Assembly (NCBI GenBank): GCA_963662155.1
Contig: OY759270.1
Location: 8,710,461 to 8,774,460 of the forward strand
Reading direction: 5' to 3'
Source of the DNA: Lamellibrachia columna
Lineage: Eukaryota; Annelida; Polychaeta; Sabellida; Siboglinidae
DNA length: 64,000 nucleotides
The position numbers and the translations under genes are program-made. The notes under the pieces were generated by a model. The model saw nothing but the letters and a program-made list of their open reading frames with translations. It was not told where the DNA came from and did not search any database. This document shows, piece after piece, positions 57,006-64,000 of the stretch. The number at the start of each line of letters is the position of its first letter. The first letter of the stretch is position 1.

Positions 57006-58800
57006 ATAGAGAATGGTGCAAGACTGTTCAACCATTCCGCTCTGCCATGTGTATATATGTTAGTGAATTACCAAGTTGAAGCTGATTATTTAAGCAACAG
57101 CAGCAAGGACTTTATGTGGTATATTAATATATCTCGATGTTGGTGAAACTAGGACACTTGAACGTTATTGTTGTACTTTATTTATTAAGGATTTGTTGCT
57201 TTGTACGCTGTTGTGTTACAGAGAAGGTACAAATGTTTCATGTGATATCTAGTGTCCAGCACTAAGCGTGTTTTAGCAGCCCACTCAGAGGATGTTTCAC
57301 AAACAAGTATAACGTGATAGTGGACCTGATATAGTGCAAAGATTCACAATGATAAGAGAGGTTTATCGGGGTGCATGCTTATATTTACACCATGTAGGGC
57401 GTTCAAGCTTCATTCACATAGCTGTACATCATGTGTAGACAAAGGTTTAAAAATTGCTTCAAGTTGTAATTTTTTTATTTTAACTTGCAGTAGACTTGCC
57501 TAGTATAGATACTGTGAAATTGTTTACATATAGTTCGCCTTTATAACTTGTTTATGACAGAGTACATAAGTACTGAAGAATACAAGTTTTGTAGCTCTTA
57601 TTCTGAATAAGTGCGACATGTAATTTGGTTCACTTTCAAAAAATTATCCCTCACAGGTTAGCTTGAATTAAGGTTTAACGTTGTGCTGTTTACACTACTG
57701 CTACCAATCATATATTATTGTTATATGCAATGCCCTTTTCAGTCTGAAAATAAATAAAGGTAGAGCAAAATATATCAAAACCTATAAAAAAATAGAACTT
57801 TATCATTTCTAGATTTTCTGGAAATAAATTTGCTCTTGGTAAAACGTGCAATATACATTTCCATCTTCTGTAAAAAAAGTTTACAGTGGAGATACTCTTC
57901 ACCTATGTGATTGCTGTTGACTGTTGTCTTCCTCGATATAACGTACAACTGGTTGTAATGGACAAGACAGTCTGACTAATGTGTCACTGTTAGTCACATT
58001 TGTTAGTCACATCTGTCCGCAGCTGAATGTCACAAGTTTGTGCAAAGGTTTGGCTTGTATCTTTTTGGTGAGGCTTAAAAAAGCGTAATGTGCTCACGAA
58101 ATGATCTCTGTGAATTTGTAGGAGTTGACTGTTGTCAGTTACAGGTGGTCACTTAATCAGGCTTGTTGACAAATCTTTGTCTGTGCATTTGAATGCAAAT
58201 GTTTCAGTTTATTCAAATACAGATGCCATTATCCAGGATCAAATGTAAATGCTTTGGTTACACATTTGCAAATGCATTTGAAATCATTTCAAATGTTTTG
58301 TTTTTTATATAAAATTTGTAAATGTAGATTTTATTCATGAGTAATAATCAGACAGATAAGATACACAGCATGAAATGTGTTAAGCTAGTATACTATAAAA
58401 CTGTGTCAAGTGCAGAATCTAACAATTGTAATTATTGAAGCAATTACGTCTGCATTTGATTGGCATTTAAAAAAATCAAATGTTTGCAGTCACATTAAAA
58501 TGCAAATATTTAGGGTACACATGCAAATGTACTAAAAATTGCTGCATTTGAATGCGCATTTAAAAGCATTTGTTAATATGCCTGCTACAGTATTAAGGCA
58601 AGTAGTCGATTGAGCAGGTTTAGCTGTACCTGGCAGTGTAGGTTGTACAAATATACACCACTTTATGAGACGACATTACAAGTGGGCTGTCGAGGGCCAA
58701 TTGTGGTTTTAAATTGAATGCTTACAAGAATACTTTCAATGCAGTGTGAATTCTGTGTGCATAAATCAATGTAAAATAATGTGCAAACAATAAAAGTAAA
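57006..58800. other. 3' flank, nothing coding
   Basis: At 58180-58575 the word 'aaatgcatttgaa' and its relatives ('tttgaatgcaaatg', 'aaatgcaaat') recur about ten times in both orientations, a low-complexity zone of octamer-like motifs. No gene. Confidence 0.45.
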
Positions 58801-59108
58801 TACTGTATTCGACCTAATAAGCGTATAGTACGCTTAAAAAAAATTGGGCTATGGAAAAATGTCAAGGAATCTGTTCTTATAAACGTACACCAAAATGTTT
58901 TCCTGTAGACAATAATGTAACTGTTTACCACTAGTGGTGTCATTTGTTGAGTAGTGTAGAACAATTGAAAAGTGGTGCCAATTGGTTAACACCAGATCGC
59001 AACACTTTTTTGTTCCACACTAGTCAAATTACAATAATTATGGATTCTGCTGATTAAAAAGGGGCGATGCGAATTAGGACATGTCCGTTTAATAGGTTGA
59101 ATACGGTA
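58801..59108 (-). mobile_element. MITE, inverted copy of the 52344 family
   Basis: The left end TACTGTATTCGACCTAATAA and the right end (on -) TACCGTATTCAACCTATTAA form the inverted repeats. The interior aligns with the reverse complement of 52344-52620. Confidence 0.85.
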
Positions 59109-59434
59109 TATGTATATCAAGACAAGTGTTTACACTAATATATTTGTCTTTTATTATATAGGTATTTTTTACTTTACATCATGACCATTTTTAGCTGTGA
59201 CTCGGATGGTGTGGAGGTGACATTGGTGTTTGGGATTGTTGTAGTAGCATAAAACTAATCATTTCTATCCGATGAGCAATCATCATCATCATTATATACA
59301 AAATATGTCTTTCTAACTGCATGTTCTAAATATGATCAAAATTGGCACCACTACAGTATAGCTGTTTTCTAAACAAATGTAGATATTGTAAACCCACATT
59401 AATTATATAATGTTAAAACTGCTTCCTCAACTGA
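59109..59434. other. Intergenic, nothing recognised
   Basis: AT-rich, no gene. Confidence 0.4.
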
Positions 59435-59599
59435 TTTAGCCTATCACAAATCCGGTTCATTGGTGTTAAAATATGTAGTGTGTGAATAGTTTATGTAAGT
59501 CAATTTAATAAAAAAAAATTCAAATCATCAAAAGAATTGACTTTAGTCGTTAGATTTGGTAAGGATCAAAATGGTTGATATTCAAAATGGCAACCACTG

Positions 59600-59679
<80 letters not shown>

Positions 59680-59905
59680 TGTCAATGCTGATTATGGGCG
59701 ATCACATAAAAAAGTTACGAAATTTCACCCAAGGAACAAAATCATGATTTTTCAGCATTTTTTCACTTCAGTAAATGCTTGAACAAGCATTGATTAATTT
59801 AATAGTTTGTCTGATGATTTCACAGAAACTGCATACAAAAGTTGCACAAATGAGCTTTGTTTTTTGCAAACTTAATTTGAAATGATACTAAAAACAAATT
59901 GGATT
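59435..59905 (+). repeat. Dispersed repeat, related to 42985-43270, with internal microsatellite
   Basis: It shares the ordered blocks listed for 42985-43270 and additionally contains about 170 bp including 'caaaatggttgatattcaaa' and the (TGCG)n tract. Confidence 0.6.
59599..59682. repeat. (GTGC)21 microsatellite
   Basis: 84 bp of perfect tetranucleotide repeat, CpG-containing in an otherwise AT-rich context. Confidence 0.97.
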
Positions 59906-60599
59906 GATTAAGCACCTTTAAGCATCATAATTATTTAGAATCCCATCCTTGGGGTAATCATTGTTATTCATGTTGCAACTGATACATGCCTTATTTCTGA
60001 CCAGTCATTATTGTCCCTGATGCCTTAATTGACAAAGGAGAATACTTCAATATAAAGACCCGGTTTTATTACGCAAAAGTAAATGTGCCTTCTATTATTT
60101 ATATTTACATCTTGACAATGTGACACACAATGTGTTTGACAAAGAGTTATGTCAAGGTCAGAGAAACATGACAACCATTAACAGTAGGTTGTTGAGGAAC
60201 CATTGTACACCGATCATACTGAACCTTAGTACATACCTGTTAACAGCAGAAACATGACTACTACTATTACTAACTAATAACCTTGTTGAGGAGTTAGATA
60301 TGGTAAAGTATGTATAGTATAACATGTGAACTGGGAAAACAAGTTTGTTGCAGATGGGATATAAATCTTATTAGACATGTTTATTATAAACAGACTTCTG
60401 TAAGAGCCAAATGTTCTACTGGTGCATTGCATTTAATTCTTAATTAAATGCAGTGAAAGTAAAGTGAACCTAGCACACATTCCATGACACGTGGCCTTGA
60501 ATCAGTTCAACAATAAGTCTTAACAACATATAACTATCAACTTTCCATTTACTGCATTGTCAATGCATGTACAGTGACTCCAATGTATTGGAAGGTGGT
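59906..60599. other. Intergenic, nothing recognised
   Basis: No coding frame. It lies between the dispersed repeat and the satellite. Confidence 0.4.
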
Positions 60600-63175
60600 A
60601 TCAATCACATGCAATAAACATCAGTCCATTCAAGTTTTGACACATGCAATAAACATCAGTCCATTCAAATTGAGACACATGCAATAAACATCAGTCCATT
60701 CAAGTTTAGACACATCCAACAAACATCAGTCCATTCAAGTTTTGACACATCCAATAAACATCAGTCCATTCAAGTTGAGACACATCCAACAAACACCCAT
60801 CAATTCACGTTTAGACAAATCCAACAAACATCAGTCCATTCAAATTTGGACGCATGCAATAAACATCAGTCCATTCAAGTTTAGACACATCCAACAAACA
60901 CCCATCAATTCACGTTTAGACACATCCAACAAACATCAGTCAATTCAAGTTTAGACACATGCAATAAACATCAGCCCATTCAAGTTTGGACACATCCAAT
61001 AACCATCAGTCCATTCAAGTTTGGACACATCCAATAAACATCAGTTCAATCAAGTTTGGACACATCCAATAAACATCAGTCCATTCAAGTTTGGACACAT
61101 CCAATAAACATCAGTCCATTCAAGATTGGACACATCCAATGAAATTCAATCTATTCAAGTTTGGACACATCCAATAATCATCAGTCCATTCAAGTTTGGA
61201 CACATCCAATAACCATCAGTCCATTCAAGTTTGGACACATCCAATAAACATCAGTCCAATCAAGTTTGGACACATCCAATAAACATCAGTCCATTCAAGT
61301 TTGGACACATCCAATAAACATCAGTCCATTCAAGTTTGGACACATCCAATAAACATCAATCTATTCAAGTTTGGACACATTCAATAATCATCGGTCTATT
61401 CAAGTTTGGACACATCCAATAAACATCAGTCCATTCAAGATTGGACACATCCAATGAACATCAATCCATTCAAGTTTGGACACATCCAATAATCATCAGT
61501 CCATTCAAGTTTGGACACATCCAATAACCATCAGTCCATTCAAGTTTGGACACATCCAATAACCATCAGTCCATTCAAGTTTGGACACATCCAATAAATA
61601 TCAGTCCATTCAAGTTTGGACACATCCAATAACCATCAGTCCATTCAAGTTTGGACACATCCAATAAACATCAGTCCATTCAAGTTTGGACACATTCAAT
61701 GAACATCAGTCCAATCAAGTTTGGACACATCCAATAAACATCAGTCCATTCAAGTTTGGACACATCCAATAAACATCAGTCTATTCAAGTTTGGACACAT
61801 CCAATAAACATCAGTCCATTCAAGATTGGACACATCCAATGAACATCAATCCATTCAAGTTTGGACACATCCAATAATCATCAGTCCATTCAAGTTTGGA
61901 CACATCCAATAACCATCAGTCCATTCAAGTTTGGACACATCCAATAACCATCAGTCCATTCAAGTTTGGACACATCCAATAAATATCAGTCCATTCAAGT
62001 TTGGACACATCCAATAACCATCAGTCCATTCAAGTTTGGACACATCCAATTAACATCAATCCATTCAAGTTTGGACACATTCAATAAACATCGGTCCATT
62101 CAAGTTTGGACACATCCAATAAACATCAGTCCATTCAAGTTTGGACACATCCAATGAACATCAATCCATTCAAGTTTGGACACATTCAATAAACATCAGT
62201 CCATTCAAGTTTGGACACATTCAATGAACATCAGTCCATTCAAGTTTGGACACATTCAATGAACATCAGTCCAATCAAGTTTGGACACATCCAATAAACA
62301 TCAGTCCATTCAAGTTTGGACACATCCAATAAACATCAGTCTATTCAAGTTTGGACACATCCAATAAACATCAGTCCATTCAAGATTGGACACATCCAAT
62401 GAACATCAATCCATTCAAGTTTGGACACATCCAATAATCATCAGTCCATTCAAGTTTGGACACATCCAATAACCATCAGTCCATTCAAGTTTGGACACAT
62501 CCAATAACCATCAGTCCATTCAAGTTTGGACACATCCAATAAATATCAGTCCATTCAAGTTTGGACACATCCAATAACCATCAGTCCATTCAAGTTTGGA
62601 CACATCCAATTAACATCAATCCATTCAAGTTTGGACACATTCAATAAACATCGGTCCATTCAAGTTTGGACACATCCAATAAACATCAGTCCATTCAAGT
62701 TTGGACACATCCAATGAACATCAATCCATTCAAGTTTGGACACATTCAATAAACATCAGTCCATTCAAGTTTGGACACATTCAATGAACATCAGTCCATT
62801 CAAGTTTGGACACATTCAATAACCATCAGTCCATTCAAGTTTGGACACATCCAATAAACATCAATCCATTCAAGTTTGGACACATCCAATAAACATCGGT
62901 CCATTCAAGTTTGGACACATCCAATAAACATCAATCCATTCAAGTTTGGACACATCCAATAAACATCAGTCCATTCAAGTTTGGACACATTCAATAACCA
63001 TCGGTCCATTCAAGTTTGGACACATCCAATAAACATCAATCCATTCAAGTTTGGACACATCCAATAAACATCGGTCCATTCAAGTTTGGACACATCCAAT
63101 AAACATTGGTACATTCAAATCGAGACACATACAATAAACATTGGTACATTCAAATCGAGACACATACAATAAACA
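60600..63175 (+). repeat. 35-bp satellite array, about 73 copies, with a 560-bp higher-order repeat
   Basis: The unit joins 'cacatccaataaacatcagt' and 'ccattcaagtttgga'. Edge copies are more diverged (60600-60960 and 63105-63175). The blocks 61691-62250 and 62251-62810 match position for position at the diagnostic variants I checked: 560 bp = 16 units. Most units carry AATAAA on +. The array ends about 10 bp from the CDC37 stop codon. Confidence 0.97.
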
Positions 63176-63185
63176 CCATTCAGAC

Positions 63186-63407
63186 TTAGTTCTCTGCCTC
63201 AACTGGCTTCGTCTCCCCGTCCGGTGCATCCTCATACTCCTCCTCTGACTCCTCCTCCTTTTTCTCTACCCCCTTGTTGGCTTCGGGCACCCACAGCCCA
63301 GAGCTGACACACCGCCTCATGTGGTACTCTGCCTTCCCCTTCTCCATCGCCTCAATCACCTTCTGCAGCTTGGCAATGTCCTTCGCCTCAAAACACTCCT
63401 GCATCAC
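63186..63407 (-). CDS. CDC37: CDC37 (HSP90 co-chaperone), last coding exon
   Basis: The - strand exon opens after CAG (63410-63408) and ends at TAA (63188-63186). It encodes VMQECFEAKDIAKLQKVIEA, then KAEYHMRRCVSSGLWVPEAN, followed by an acidic tail (EEESEEEYEDAPDGE). The YHMxRCxxSGLWVP motif and acidic end are diagnostic of the CDC37 C-terminal domain. CDC37 loads protein kinases onto HSP90 in the cytosol. The rest of the gene, including the kinase-binding N-terminus and the HSP90-binding middle domain, lies to the right of the window. The 35-bp satellite begins about 10 bp beyond the stop, so the 3' UTR must be very short or be made of satellite. Confidence 0.92.
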   Translation of the reverse strand: MMQECFEAKDIAKLQKVIEAMEKGKAEYHMRRCVSSGLWVPEANKGVEKKEEESEEEYEDAPDGETKPVEAEN

Positions 63408-64000
63408 CTGAACACAATGCACATCTTATTATAATCCACTGTATGTATGTTTCTATGTTATGCCACTCCTACACGCTTTGTATCTCGGGCACCAAACTGT
63501 CAGAGGCTCATATACAGTCTCACGGCTGGGTCGTCTGTTTTATTTTTTCAAAGTCCACCTGGCTATTACCCTTTCTACGAGCAATCAAATTATTCTTTGT
63601 AGTTATTACGTAAAATTTTGCTTCATTAGTTACAATAAAAATAACGTGAACACTTCTGTTGTGCCCAAATACTCAGAAATCCAAGTTCACAGAAGCGTCA
63701 AAACAAAAGCATCCGGCAATCTCAAAATATATACACACCGTAAAAGTTGTCAACAAATGGATGAAAAGACTGGAGCTAGAAAGGGAAGGAATGGTTTCAA
63801 AGGTAACTCTTCAGATGACAGTGAAATTGTATTGTTTCCTACTGATCTAACATCAACAGGGAGGAATTCCAAAGAGTTGGTGCAGCAATCAAGAAAGCCC
63901 TAGTTCCAACATTTGCTTCATCTCTGGGCGAACACAATTAATATAATTTTATTTATTGTACTATTGTACTTTATCATAAGCATCAGAAGCTGTTGAATAT
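63408..64000. other. CDC37 intron, nothing recognised
   Basis: Forward frames at 63460-63903 are open but look like chance: no family similarity and no conserved splice pattern. Confidence 0.45.

Noticed and set aside
60600..63175. CRISPR-like array of 35-bp repeats
   Set aside because: The units are directly contiguous with no spacers, and the DNA is eukaryotic.
63460..63903. 147-codon + strand protein
   Set aside because: It lies within the CDC37 intron, with no recognisable motif and composition like intron.

Overview
This is nuclear DNA from an animal. The genes have many small exons with GT/AG borders and long AT-rich introns, and the spaces are full of LINEs, SINEs, DNA transposons, microsatellites and minisatellites. 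The families seen (axonemal RSPH3, DGCR6, CDC37, CR1/L2- and RTE-type LINEs, a KIAA1586-like hAT) fit an invertebrate with motile cilia. I cannot name the phylum from the sequence alone.

Layout. (1) 1-18.4 kb holds two tail-to-tail paralogues of radial spoke head protein 3. The + copy (1029-7932) is diverged and its 5' end lies outside the window. The - copy (18346 down to about 12613) is canonical and has its start codon. Two internal exons have identical lengths in both copies (204 and 163 bp) and the intron phases match, so the pair arose by gene duplication. (2) 18.4-27.8 kb has no host gene. It is a pile of repeats: a LINE tail, an endonuclease-bearing LINE broken by two insertions, and a nearly full-length CR1-like LINE on the - strand. 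(3) 27.9-34.4 kb carries a DGCR6/gonadal-family gene on + (28300-33931). A pure (TG)140 tract precedes it, intron 1 holds a 77-bp minisatellite, and its last exon's end is tandemly triplicated and runs into a satellite. (4) 34.4-45.7 kb is mostly empty. It holds one orphan first-exon candidate at 37362, a complete 4,075-bp hAT transposon with its 8-bp target duplication (37865-41939), and a second DNA-transposon candidate with 15-bp ends (44445-45713). (5) 45.9-56.2 kb is a ten-exon + strand gene for a seven-pass membrane protein. Its introns hold several young tandem arrays, one of which has copied the 3' splice site of exon 6. (6) 56.2-64 kb has SINE and MITE copies and a 2.6-kb array of a 35-bp satellite with a 560-bp higher-order repeat. 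That array ends about 10 bp from the stop codon of the CDC37 gene, whose last exon lies at 63186-63407 on -.

The host genes do not form a pathway. RSPH3 is axonemal, CDC37 is the kinase-specific HSP90 co-chaperone, DGCR6 is poorly understood and the membrane protein is unassigned. Nothing resembles a new multi-gene system. The most unusual material is the tandem duplication that has copied gene boundaries (a splice acceptor, a coding exon end, a gene 3' flank), together with several transposons whose ends can be placed to the base. Exon borders were assigned by eye from reading frame, splice consensus and family similarity; no alignment or transcript data were available.
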